Below, piece by piece: positions 22,616 through 33,466 of a DNA stretch of 64,000 bases (the stretch's first letter is position 1; each line of letters begins with the position of its first letter). Under the pieces are notes generated by a model that was given only the letters and a program-made list of their open reading frames with translations, searched no databases and had not been told where the DNA came from. Origin of the DNA: Rhodocollybia butyracea (taxonomy: Eukaryota > Basidiomycota > Agaricomycetes > Agaricales > Omphalotaceae); assembly GCA_015501585.1 (NCBI GenBank), contig JADNRY010000312.1:1-64000 (forward strand), written 5' to 3'. The position numbers and the translations under genes were made by a program.

Positions 22616-24128
22616 AACTTCTGTTCGACTTCGGAAGGACGGCAAGAGAGGGATCCATGAGCATGAAGATCTGAATTGCTACTAATCTACGAGTAATGGA
22701 GTGACTATTTTATTGACGCGTTCCTTTATACTATCTTAGTGACCTGGACCACCGTTTTTTCTTCAATTTCATAATTTCATGACGTTCAAGGCTGGATTTT
22801 CGGAACCGCTGCAGTCGAACCTATACCCAGGACGCTTTGTCTCCAACTTGGGTTTCGCTGACCTTGTACTCGTGTGTGCCTTTGTTCAGAAGACTACTGA
22901 AGGTAGTGCCACGAGCATGAATGGTCGAAATACAAAACGGTTGCCGGTCAAGGGCAAAATGTGTGTGTAAGTCTCCGTTTTAGTCTCCCTATCGCAGCCG
23001 ATCGATATCAATGCAATCGATGTACTCGCGTCTGTATATTCGTCTGGCAGGTGTCTTGCTCCCATGCAAAAAGGGAAGAGTAGGAAGCCCTGAAGCTGCG
23101 AGCTCTTGTTCTGCTTTCAGAGTGGTTCAATATCATTCATCGTCTGAGCTGTCTTCGAGCCGGAGAGAGAAGATGACATCGGTACCGTCCACCACATAAC
23201 TCGGAAAACCCGTATGGGATAACTGAAACTAGACTTTACCTTTGCCATCTGGTCTGCGGTTCAGCTCCTGCGATGGTTCCATGTGGTATAGGTCAATTAA
23301 CGTTAAATTGACTGCGAAACTCGCGGTATGAATGACGCTATCGGTGGGTATTTATATCAAGGATAGATGTTAGCCGTGCTAGTTACTTTAAACACATCAC
23401 GCGCACATACCTGCGTCTTCTCGGACTCCGTTATCATGGAGTGCTTTATCATTAAGGAGATGAAACCGGTCCCAGCGGTGGGTCGCGGTTGGTTGTGTTA
23501 CCGCGTCGGGTCTAGGACCCCCGCGATATTTTGGTCAAATAAGATTGACCAGTCACTTTGATATACCGTCTCTCATGGAGGTAAGGCGAATCGTATTTGT
23601 TAGGCAGGCCTAATTTTGGGCCTAGCGCTCTGGAAAAATTCTCAAGGGTAAAATCCCGTATAAGGAAACATGCGTAAGGAAACATGGTGGAATATAGTGA
23701 GTGGGATTTGAATTTAGTACATAATACGGGACCTATACACAGCAGTAGAATACAGGGAATGAATCATGATGCAACTTAATTTTCAACGAGTGATGGGAAA
23801 AATACAAGAAAAAATAGGCACACCGAAAGTTCTCGTATAATCGTCAACCTGGGGTGGGATTTGGGAACTAGGGGAGAGCTGACCGCAGGGAACTAACTTT
23901 TTAGGATAGAGATGAATATCAACTTGTAAACTTGTAAACTAAGGCCCGGCGCCCAGGCCTACCTCGAATAGTTTGCCTGAGGCCTAGGCTTTAGGCTGTC
24001 GTGAGAATCTGAACTTAAAGATGTCGTCATGCCCGTTGATCAAGTAAAACGGCAAAGACCGGGAGATTATCATTATCTCTTACTTCTTGCCTCTAATTCC
24101 GACATTTTGTTTCTTTTCTGGCGGTAGA
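22616..24128. other. Intergenic region, one possible exon
   Basis: Downstream of the dehydrogenase I recognise no complete gene. A possible minus-strand terminal exon at 23133-23200 is listed separately. The 23640-24080 part is decayed and AT-rich. Confidence 0.45.
23133..23200 (-). CDS. Possible terminal exon of an unrecognised gene
   Basis: After an acceptor-like CCGAG, the minus strand encodes YVVDGTDVIFSLRLEDSSDD followed by Glu-stop, a convincing acidic C-terminus. An upstream frame with LYHMEPSQELNRRPDG lies just before a GTAAAG donor, but the phases do not join cleanly. No family is recognised, and it may be chance. Confidence 0.25.
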
Positions 24129-24842
24129 ATGCCTTCGTCAGATAAACCTGTACCAACATCGTCCACCGACACGTTGACGCCGTCGAAACCGTCTTCACCA
24201 AAGGCAACCAAAGCCGATTCTACCGCAAAAGCTCCATTGCCGCCCACCACCAAAGAGGCTCCATCTTCAAATCCAGAACCTGTGTCAGAGCGGAATGGCG
24301 ATGTCGAGGAAGAGGAAGAGAAAGTACGTTTCTTTTGTTCTTTCGCTGTTGAATAATGGCTCATTATCCCGACAGGAACGAGCTCCGGCCCAGGACGAGA
24401 TAATCAATATGAGCATCTTTAACCAGATTCTGGAACTCGATGAAGAAGACAACCAGGATTTTTCTCGAGAAATGGTGGAAGAGTATTATACTCAGGCTGC
24501 TCAAACATTTAAAGACATGGACGCAGCCTTGTCAGTTCATCTATTGCTTATATCTGCCATGTACTCAACGATTGCTCCAGAGTCAAGAAAGATCTCTCAA
24601 AACTTTCTGATCTTGGGCATTTTTTCAAAGGCTCCTCCGCTACGCTAGGCGTCACTCACGTTCAGAAGTCATGCGAAAAAATACAGCGATATGGGCAGCT
24701 GCGGGACGAAGAAAAGGGAATCGATCTCGAGGAGAAACAAGCTCTAGATCTGATTTCTCAGTTAATTATTCAGGTCAAAGGCGAGTATCTGGTTGCAGAA
24801 AGGTGGATGAAAGATCGGTATCCAAAGCTTGACGACGAGTGA
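24129..24842 (+). CDS. ypd1: Histidine phosphotransfer protein, YPD1-type
   Basis: Intermediate of the fungal two-component phosphorelay: takes phosphate from a hybrid histidine kinase receiver and passes it to response regulators of the SSK1/SKN7 type, acting in cytosol and nucleus. Three exons (24129-24323, 24376-24530, 24581-24842) give exactly 203 residues. The first 70 are Ser/Pro/Lys-rich and disordered. The rest is a four-helix HPt domain with SDLGHFFKGSSATLGV, where the histidine (about residue 130) is the phosphorylated one, followed by KSCEKIQRYGQ. The exon 2 donor GTCAGT is slightly unusual but keeps the frame. Fungi usually have a single gene of this kind. Confidence 0.93.
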
Positions 24843-26204
24843 TTTGTATTCGGTAAAGGGATGATATCAGCCTTATGTGCCTGCGAGCTAGAAGAGGGCG
24901 AGATGTCTGGCTTGGAGCGAGAGAACGGAGCTTAAGCGGGAGGCATCATCGTCTTACTCTACTCTGGCTTTTGCTTGCGGAGTGAACTCGATGTCAACGC
25001 TTTCAAAGCAGGTCATTCGTTTGAACGACGTAATGGTCCCAGAGGAAGAAATGGACAGACAAGGAGAGGCAGTGTATGTATCGCAAAATCCAATTTTATC
25101 TTCCATGATCACTTTATTTTTGAGTAACAACTTTACTGGCTGTATTACTTACCCCCACCATGACTTGCTGTTTGGTTATTTTCGCCCTTGTGTCTTTATC
25201 ATTCGGATCGCCTTTATCAGACATCTTACTCCATCTCTCCCGCACTCAGTAATCGCTATCGTCGTACCCTCATGCTATGTATTTTTTTACTCGTCTACAT
25301 ACATCCTGAGCCCAAAAGACTGCTAACGCTCTAGTTAAGCAGTTCATACTTCGGAGGTAAATCGTTCGACTCGGGTAAGCCCCAGTCGAATTCATCGTTC
25401 ATCGATGCTCACTTGAACCCGTATCAGTACATAGTACATGACCTCAGAATTCACAAGTTGAGGCTCAATATTCAATACTGGCTGGAAGGAAGGAAGAATC
25501 TATTACACGGCGTAGGACCTTGGTATGGGCGCGATCGATAACTTTGTGAATTAGACGCCAAAGCCATTCCCCTTTGTTCGCCGCGCGACTTCTCTCTCTC
25601 TATCCACCACCATTGATCGTGGAGGTAGTAAACCTCGGAGACCTGGCAGAGTGTGCTTGAAGGTTGTGACCCTCTCCCAGAAGACTGGTGCAAGATGACT
25701 GGAGTTTTAGTGGGTATTAGTGCTGGTGTTGGTTGAGGGGTTATGATTATGTTTATTTTTCAAGCGATAAGTCAAGATATGGAGCAGAAATGGGAATAGG
25801 AGTGGCGGTGCAGCACAATCCTTGCAAAAACATCTGGCACTGGGTGCATAACTGCATTTCTCCAGGTGCGTTGGAGGCGATGCCCAACGGTGTACGGGGT
25901 TGTCGGCACAACTGAAGGGAGATATCACTTTCACAAAAAAAAAAAAAATACTCAAAATATGGTTGAAGAGGGATGATCTCACTCCTTCTCCTGCTTCTCG
26001 CATACCCATCGTAGTTGATCTCAATCTCGCAAAAAAAGCATCAGCTCCAGCCAAATCAGAGTATTCATGCCCTAATCATGAATAGACAAACAAGACCCAG
26101 TAGACTCATCACAGCCGTACGCCCTCCCAGAGGACGACCCCTACATTCTCATACTCATAACACAGGTGATGTCGTGGCCGGGCCACTTCTGATTGAGTTG
26201 TCAG
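24843..26204. other. Intergenic region
   Basis: No gene recognised. A run of 14 A residues lies at about 25935-25948. Short open frames here show no conserved motif. Confidence 0.4.
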
Positions 26205-26585
26205 CTACACAGAGGTAGAACTGAACGTAGGAGACACAGGGGCCGCAACGGATACAGCTTTAAGACAGCCCGGCTGACACAAAGCCGAGGATATCGAGAC
26301 GCAAAACCCAACAATTGAAATTGAATCGAGACAACCCGGGTAATCTGGGTGTTTGGCGACATTTGGTGAGACCGTGTAGCGAATGGCGTAAAGCTTTTCA
26401 TCGTCAAACACCACCATCGGGACATCCTCCTGAATATGAGCAAGCATTCTCTCAAACTTTTGTAAGTTTTTCGAGGTTAGGTCCCCGACCGTAACGAGCA
26501 GCAAGAAACCTCGTGATTGGTTTGAGAAAATTGAGTTATAACGTGAAAGAGAAAAGGGATGAGTTCCGATCCGTCGTGAGATCAA
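26205..26585 (-). CDS. Hypothetical 126-residue protein
   Basis: An uninterrupted frame downstream of a pyrimidine-rich stretch. The middle (LTSKNLQKFERMLAHIQEDV and the following FDDEKLYAIRY stretch) looks like a real amphipathic protein. The C-terminal 45 residues are less convincing and may be intronic. No family is recognised. There is no neighbour context to suggest a role. Confidence 0.3.
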   Translation of the reverse strand: MISRRIGTHPFSLSRYNSIFSNQSRGFLLLVTVGDLTSKNLQKFERMLAHIQEDVPMVVFDDEKLYAIRYTVSPNVAKHPDYPGCLDSISIVGFCVSISSALCQPGCLKAVSVAAPVSPTFSSTSV

Positions 26586-27780
26586 GAGGTGAGAGGTGCC
26601 GGTGAGGGGTGGGCCTTCCTCTCGTTTGGTTAAGCCGCATCTGCGACGCGATGTTCATCATTTCCTCGTCGTATCCCGATTAAGTTGACTGTCTCTCATG
26701 CCTTGCGCTCTCCCTGCCCATGTACTGTCAGTCTTGGATATATCCTATACGCGAGTTGGCCGATTGTTAAGCGGAACGAAGCTAAATGGGGCTGAAGATT
26801 TGCGAACGAATGGTTCGAGGTTTCGTGGTGAGACTTGATAGTCAAGGATACGCGGACAGTTGTTGTCGATTCAATGAGGTGAGGAAGTGCAATTAGTATT
26901 AAACAAACTGAGAGAATCTAGAGTACACACCTTTCTTCCTTTCTTCTTTAAATTCATTTCCAGAACTATTTCGCAGACGTACACGTCTCACCGTAATCCA
27001 AACGGTGTAGGCGTGCGTGGAGCAAGAAGAGTCTTGACATCTTTTGCGACTTTATCAACTGTTCAAGCGGATCGAGGTAAGCAAAAGGTCAGCATGTATT
27101 TAGCTTTGATAAGGGAAGGCGATTCAGTTCAGAAGAAAGCCTTTTGGGTATATCGAAAGCTCGACGGGCGTCACCACCGAGACGAAATTTGGGCCTGTCA
27201 CCTTTTGGAAGGCTAAACCTTGAAAATACACAAAGCTAGGGGAGAAGTAGAAAGACCAAGCCTAGCTAGCTGTCTTTTGTGAAGAGAATACTCGTTCACA
27301 TATAAGGTTCAACGTGACTCTTACTGTGTGGCGTCACAATACTAACTGTCGCTTTGTCAGTAGAATAGCTGACAGCAAATACGGCTCGTCTGTTTCTGGA
27401 AGAAGTATGGTGGTAAGTATGGCAGGGTGTAGGGATTCAGAGAGCAAAGCCTTACGCGTAAGTACGCACAGAGTTGCCCAAGAGGAACTTGTCTAGTCTC
27501 CCCCAAGGCAGACATTATACATTGACGATCCATACGGATGTGTGTATATAGAGATCTTGCCCCATGACAACCCGCTGTAGGTCCTAACCTCTAGGTTTCG
27601 CTAGAAGCACTGTACTAGTGAATGAAAGGTAGACATTTTCTCAATTAAAATTGAACCCACGAGACTCTTTAACGAGATAACTTTAGCTTTTCATATCAGA
27701 TCTCGGCCCCAATACAGTTGGATGCTATATAGGACTCCCTCTCCCATCGAGGGAGTCTTGCGCGACATCTATGGGCCCAG
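26586..27780. other. Intergenic region
   Basis: A frame at 26887-27216 shows no recognisable motif. Nothing else is supported. It includes the promoter of the DUF7587-like gene. Confidence 0.4.
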
Positions 27781-29021
27781 ATGTCGCCTCTTCAGCTTTT
27801 CCGAGCATACACTCCTGACTCCGGCGCAGTATTCAATGAGCGAAGCGGTTTCCTCGCACGAGGCTCTGGTATATGTTTCGATCCAAACAACAGTCCGAAC
27901 AAGGCGAAGGAAATTGTTGAACGCCATCTGAACTGGAATAATACGAGCACGCCATCTCCGCTTATTTCCACGTCTACTCAGTCAAAAGCAAAACGTATCG
28001 CAGCCTCGTTGAGACGGAAACACCCTCGCTCAATTGTATATATTGCTCAGGTAGTGTATAAAGCTGAAGAATTATCGACGAGGGGCCCCGAGGTCCATAA
28101 TATGTGTGCATTGGCGAAGAAATTGGGAGCGGACAATGCTTGGAAGGATAAGCAAGAGTATGTCTTCGTCAACCAGATTCCTCTTCCATGCATCGTAGAG
28201 GTATCTCAAGTTGGTACGTGTTCGTATATCTGGCAATATAGATTCGTACCTTGAATCATTATCTGACGCCAATCCAGTCGAATGGACCACGAAGCTTGTC
28301 CCTTCCAAGTATATCAGTATCTGGCCAAATCCGACGGCCACCTCTTCAGAACTCTTTTCTGCAGATATACGGTTGCTATCGATGATGATGATGACCACCG
28401 TATTTCTGCAGAGGCCACTAACACCAGCAGCACCACCGGTATCAGTATCGGCGACACTTTCTTTATTCCGCGCATTCACGCGCACAGCCAATACAGACTC
28501 TACCTTGGACCGCCAGAATTCATTCGTCGCAGGCAACACCGCGATGAAATTTAATCCTGTCGGAAAGGCTGGAGCTGAGGCGGCTAGTATCTTGAAGAAC
28601 CATCTAAATTGGGACAGAACTCGGGTTCATTCACCGCTGATTTCAGTATCCTTAACTTTTGACGACGCGAAGGAAGTAGCAGCCAATTTGAGAAAGTTGT
28701 ATCCGGGGGACAAAGTGTATATCGCCGAAGTGGTGTTTGATCAGAAGAAGGCCAAACCGGAGGTTTATCAGTTGCGCCAGTTGGCTAAGAACCTGGGAGT
28801 CCCACTGGAACAGTCTCACGAAGGGTATGTTTTTGTAAAGTCCATTCCTCGCAAGTTTGTTTTGAACGTCCGTCAAGTCGGTGAGTTCTTGGCTTATTCA
28901 TGTTTCAACATCCTGAGCATCTCACGAATAATCAGCAACATGGAAATCTAAAGGAAAACCTTCAACGTACAAGGACATTTGGAAAAACTCTCGATCGCCC
29001 TACTATCAGACGACCGTCTAG
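27781..29021 (+). CDS. Protein with two tandem DUF7587-like domains
   Basis: Three exons (27781-28213, 28278-28880, 28936-29021) give 373 residues with no stop. The same domain occurs twice, about residues 4-145 and 205-345. Each copy has LFRA(Y/F)T near its start, then HLNW followed by SPLIS, a KxVYIA(Q/E)VV strand, an (A)LAK(K/N)LG helix, and a final (Y)VFV-IP segment before a (R/S)QVG splice junction. This pattern resembles the fungal DUF7587 family, for which an ADP-ribosyltransferase-like fold has been suggested. No activity is shown here. The linker between copies contains a Met run from a GATGAT repeat and may be partly intronic, so two adjacent genes cannot be fully excluded. Confidence 0.65.
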
Positions 29022-29778
29022 TCAGACCGCGGCCTTGAGTTCCGAACTCGAACGTCTGTTTTTTTTCTATATGTAGTAGTTACATGTACATGAAGCATCT
29101 GTGCGATTTTCCTACTACTTCTACTTTAGTTATCAGACCTTCCCAAGTACATACCCGAGTTAACAACGAACGCCCAATGAATTTCTCTTGGAACCTTTGT
29201 ATGGGGGTGTAACATTTGGTGACATGGAACAAAGTCTGTATAACTTGTCCCCTCTGATCTTAAGTGGGTCCACTTTAACATGTCACAAATAAAAATCACA
29301 TTTGTGCCAGAGTCCAGAAACCCAGATTGATTCATGATGCGCTGGAGAAGCGAAAACAGCGCTTTTTTTCAAGTACCCGAATTTTCAGGATGGTATTATA
29401 TTCAATTCTGAGCAGGTAAAGCGCCTACCACCAGTATGTCATTTGGCACCGTTAGGACAGGAGCAAGAGTGACACAAGAGTTGAAGAGTCACTCTTACTC
29501 TTGTCCTAATGGAACGGTTACGCACACCGTGACAGGCCTAGGTAAAGTCAGACTTGTGCACAAAAACATGAGTGGAGACAACGCAAAGACAACAGCGACT
29601 AGTATTTGTACCACTACATTGGACGAATAGTTTCTTTGTATGAAAGATTTCCTATCATATGATAAAAGTGCAACTACTGTCTATAAATAAGGTTAAAAAG
29701 AGAACACAAAAGAAACCTGATTAGGAAATAGCAGAACGTTACATATGTATTCCCCGCAATGTGATAGTATATACTAAT
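29022..29778. other. Intergenic region with a 65-bp hairpin
   Basis: Between converging genes. At about 29450-29508 an imperfect hairpin (stem of about 24 bp, GAGCAAGAGTGAC against GTCACTCTTACTC, 14-base loop) stands out. It could be a small MITE remnant or a shared 3' end structure. Confidence 0.4.
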
Positions 29779-30981
29779 TTAATTGGGAGTGGGAGGGCTT
29801 GAGTCACTTGTCGTCCTCAAGTGTTGAGTTTGGGTAAAAGTGCTAGCACCACAATGGACCAGCTGGCAGAAGTCATCGCCACCACCGAGTCCTCTGATGA
29901 TGATAATGAGCTGGTCAATGAGACTTTGTTTCTCGCGTTGGCAGCGGTGCAACGCTTCTTCCAACCTACGGATCTCACAGTCAGCCTGATGACGGAGATC
30001 CCAGTACAAGCTTCTAGACCCGTCGGTAAACGGTGGCAGGGACGGGCAAACAGTAGGAAGGGGGATAGTGAGAGGACCGTCATGACCATTTCCATGATCT
30101 GCGCCGGTTTTGTCTGACAAGCCACACACTGTTCCGGTGAAGGGGGGAATGACCAAAGGAGTGACTGTTGGTGTGGTGACCACTACAGCATGAGGCCATT
30201 TACTGTCGTCAAAGCCGATCTCTGCGAACGTTGGGGGTGGAGGGACAAAAGGGCCTGCGGTCAACCAACTGGTGTCAGTGCCGAAGGCTATCTCCGACCC
30301 GTCGGCGTATTGAACAACACCAGTGACAAACAACAGAGCGAGGGCGTCTTTGTTATTTCCGACCACGGATATGACATTGATCTCACGCGATAGGGAGACG
30401 CTGTAGACATCCAATATCAGCCCAGTTGGGGTATTTGGATGCATCGTTTGAGTACCAAGAGCGACTCCATTGACCGCAACAGTATACGCTTCAACGCTGA
30501 TGGGTAAAATAGATTAGAATAATGGTTGAAGGGGTGCAGGTGACAAGCGCTTACCAAGAGATAGCAAAGGTAACGCAAGTTGCTCGCGACCTCCCCTGAG
30601 GGAGCGTCTTACGAAAAGCCCGCTGTCCAATACTAGCCGGAGTGCCATAAAGCTCCCCAGTCCAGATCCACACAGCGCGGTCAGGGGCGACAGAAAGAGT
30701 AGGAATGGTGCTCGCTGCTCGAGACTCTACATGATCATGAGAAACGCGTACACGTCTGTACAATACAGTCATACATACCAGCCTGGATATGTTGTTGAGC
30801 ATCTACGTGGTCATATTGAGACACAGGCTACATGTCTGCTATGATAGATAATACATACCGGCCTGGGCATTAATGCTTCCAATGACTCCGAAGAGAGTGA
30901 GTGCACGAAAAATAACTAGAATGTGGTCAAAATTTGTGATAGTCTCGAAGAAAGGCGAGACCTACATCTGGAGAGTCTCAT
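29779..30981 (-). CDS. Secreted protein with galactose-binding-like domain and coiled-coil tail
   Basis: Four exons (30981-30966, 30915-30859, 30726-30555, 30496-29779) join into 320 residues. Splicing the 16-nt first exon to the second yields a signal peptide with basic start and hydrophobic core (RALTLFGVIGSINAQA). Residues about 30-160 carry VWIWTGE, AYTVAVNGVALG, INVISVVG, LLFVTGVVQYADGSE and TDTSWLTAGPF. This series fits the jelly-roll carbohydrate/galactose-binding-like domains of fungal secreted proteins and rhamnosidase N-termini. The C-terminal part has a Thr/Pro linker with cysteines, then a charged helix (CEIRRLEEALHRCQREKQSL) that could oligomerise. No catalytic module follows, so a lectin-like or wall-associated role is only inferred. 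Confidence 0.65.
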
Positions 30982-32666
30982 TTTGAGAAAAGGACTGAAG
31001 CTAGTTGGAGAAACTGGCTGACGATTCGATAAAACACCCCCAGCTTTTATCATCGCACAATAACTCCAGCGGTCCGTCAGTCCCACTGAGGCTTGGGAAG
31101 GGGACTGCCTATTTCCGATATAATTAAAGCAGAAAGAGTCTTGTCAACAATGTTCCATATTCACAAGGTTCAGCAGAAATAAAACTTCAGCGGCTGATCA
31201 CTGGGGCGACTTTGGGGGAACAAGTATCCTGTCAAAGGTATTTCTAATTTTTCTCAACGTGTGTAGCCCCTGAGTCTTCTCAAACTTTGCAATTGAGACA
31301 AACAGCAATGTTATATCAAGAGAATCACCGTACAATTACAAGCGTAAGCTTTCTCATGTGTGCCCCAGGAAAACCCAGGATCTCTTTCCTGCACCCTCCA
31401 GAAAAAGACACTAAACCTACTACACTCGCAACGACACCGCCGAAAAGAGGAAAGAAGCGCCTTGATCTTAGCCGCTCAAGTAATATCAATTCCGATTCCC
31501 TCGTGTGATCGTTTCTGATTGGTTGCTTCAAAATACAAGTTTCAATGGACAACAGATACCTGAGAATCGACTCCAGCCTGACCTTCACTGCCCTCATTTG
31601 AGGTTGATGACAGCGGTCAGATACGGGCAACAAGTTGAATGGAAGCCTCCTGCGCGGAAAGTAATAATAAGTATGAATATGGGACTAATTCAAACCTTGC
31701 CGAAAGTGTGGATGAGTGTCAAGGGGGCGGCACAATACGGGATATCCGAAGGTCAGCTGTAGCCGGGTCTTTGCCTTCAATTTTTAATTGAGCCTGGTGG
31801 CTTTGACGTGGAAGCCTGAGTAGAAAGCAAAGCCGAAAGTATTGTTGCCGATTTATCAATTCAAAGGCATGAGTGTTGCGATGGCACGAGGCTGGTACGT
31901 GAGAGTCGACACCAGGCCGGGCTTCACTTTCAACTTCTTCAAGTCTCTGACATTAGTCCGAAGCAGACAACAAGCCAAATGGAAGCCCCATTGGCAGTGG
32001 AAAGCAATTTCAAATATAAACGCTGGACGGGATCTGAGAGCTGCCTCGTGCTGTCAGCTTTGACTTGCACCCGATTTTTCAGAAGCCTAATAACTAGTCA
32101 GCTGCAAACATTATCTTGAATCGATGGATGGAAAGCGCAGAAATAAGGCGGGAGAAGAAGAATTGGACATAATCTTAACACAAGGACTGATAGATTGAAC
32201 TCGGATTTGTGAATCGCGGCCTGCACATAAGTTTTCATTTCGGGTAAAGTGGAGATCCAATACTATGCGAAGCCAACGTGATGATAGGCTACCACAGACA
32301 AGTAATTGGAACCGGTGTCGGAGGTTTTCAGGCAAAGCAAATGATATCAGATTGCGGTGTCGAATAGTTTGCGAATAGTCCATGGAAATCGCAACTAGCT
32401 TAGCCATGGGATAAGCGTGGGGCTTTAGAAGGACGGGACCCAGCACATGTACATGAATGATGAGATCAAAGTGGCCCAGGGAACAAGAACTGGTAAGAAA
32501 ATGTCTTTCTGACGCTTACTAGCACTATTATGGCTGGTAGCCTGGCCACACTTTTTCCGGGGTCTTCCTCACCGCGCCCGATATTGCATGTACAACAGTT
32601 AGAACCTGTTTACCCGTTAATCAAATGGATAAGTACTGTGCAAGTCCTTCACTTTACCCTAGAGTA
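30982..32666. other. Intergenic region with an old duplication
   Basis: No gene recognised. Segment 31570-31690 resembles 31907-32030 (shared CAACAAG..AATGGAAGCC core, roughly two-thirds identical, offset about 337 bp), so part of the region is a decayed tandem duplication. Confidence 0.4.
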
Positions 32667-32729
32667 TCAGATCGGTAGAACTATGACCGTAACATCATCC
32701 AGACGTCCCCTTTTTTAAGACGCCTTGAA
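32667..32729 (-). pseudogene. PP2C-type phosphatase gene, severed 3' end
   Basis: The minus strand encodes RGRLDDVTVIVLPI and a stop at 32669-32667, the classic last strand of PP2C phosphatases (metal-binding Asp-Asp). Its 5' part lies 6.8 kb away at 39505-40769, beyond the transposon. Joining at the shared CCTTGAA (32723-32729 and 39505-39511) gives DELSRRLKK, then one missing A in the A-run before RGRLDD. Confidence 0.7.
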
Positions 32730-33043
32730 CTGATACCGGATCTATATTTTTTAAACAGGGCTGGGCATGGCCAACGCCATTTAAACGTGTTTAAAACTTC
32801 ATTTAAATGAGCTGGATTCTTGTGCACAGCTTCCAGTGTTCTGTCTACTGTACTTCAAGCAGGCGTTTAAATCAATTAATTAAACGAGTACTTAGAGTAA
32901 ACAAGCAGTTTTGTACACTGATAAATTCCTTTAACGTACGGGTGGTATTAAACGAACACAAATATACAGCTTGGACGAAGTTTAAATTTCACCTTTAACC
33001 TGCCGCTCAAGCCACAGCATACAAATCAACAAAGATACGCACC
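32730..33043 (+). repeat. Left inverted repeat of the large transposon
   Basis: Contains CCGGATCTATATTTTTTAAA near its outer end and ends at GATACGCACC. It matches the reverse complement of 39174-39504 at an estimated 80-85 percent. The matching outermost block starts at 32736; the first six bases fit less well. Confidence 0.8.
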
Positions 33044-33053
33044 ATAGGGCTAT

Positions 33054-33306
33054 TGTAACGCCTCCGCCTCTCCATAATCACCACTGACCGTATCCGGCGA
33101 TACGGTCATCCTAGACGCCGCCGATAGACCAAACGGTCTATCTTATCATTCTATTTATTATTAATTATATAATAAATCCGTTACTATAAGTATCGTACGA
33201 TTACTTAAGAGTCTAGTTAGTCTTTTACACCGTCGTACACACAATAGTATCCTATTTGTTGTGTTCACCGGTGTTCTTAAGGACTTTGCCCATAGGGCGC
33301 GTTATA
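33054..33306 (+). repeat. 5' LTR
   Basis: Begins TGTAACGCCTCCGCC and ends GGGCGCGTTATA. It differs from the 3' LTR at only a handful of bases plus a small gap (ACGGTCTA against A-TGTA near 33135), so the insertion is fairly young. Confidence 0.9.
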
Positions 33307-33466
33307 CTTTTTTGAACATCAAAAAATTACTATTGTGTGAATAACACAAAGCTATTAGTTAAAACAAGCTAAAAACAGTTATACTACCAAGTATAACAAC
33401 CATTATTCCAACTCACTACACAAACCCGCTCCATTTTTCCGTCCCGCTATATCATTTGCTGTCTCA

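Noticed and set aside
25320..25400. A tRNA-like GTTCGACTC motif
   Set aside because: The flanking bases do not form a T stem, and no A box lies upstream at the right distance.
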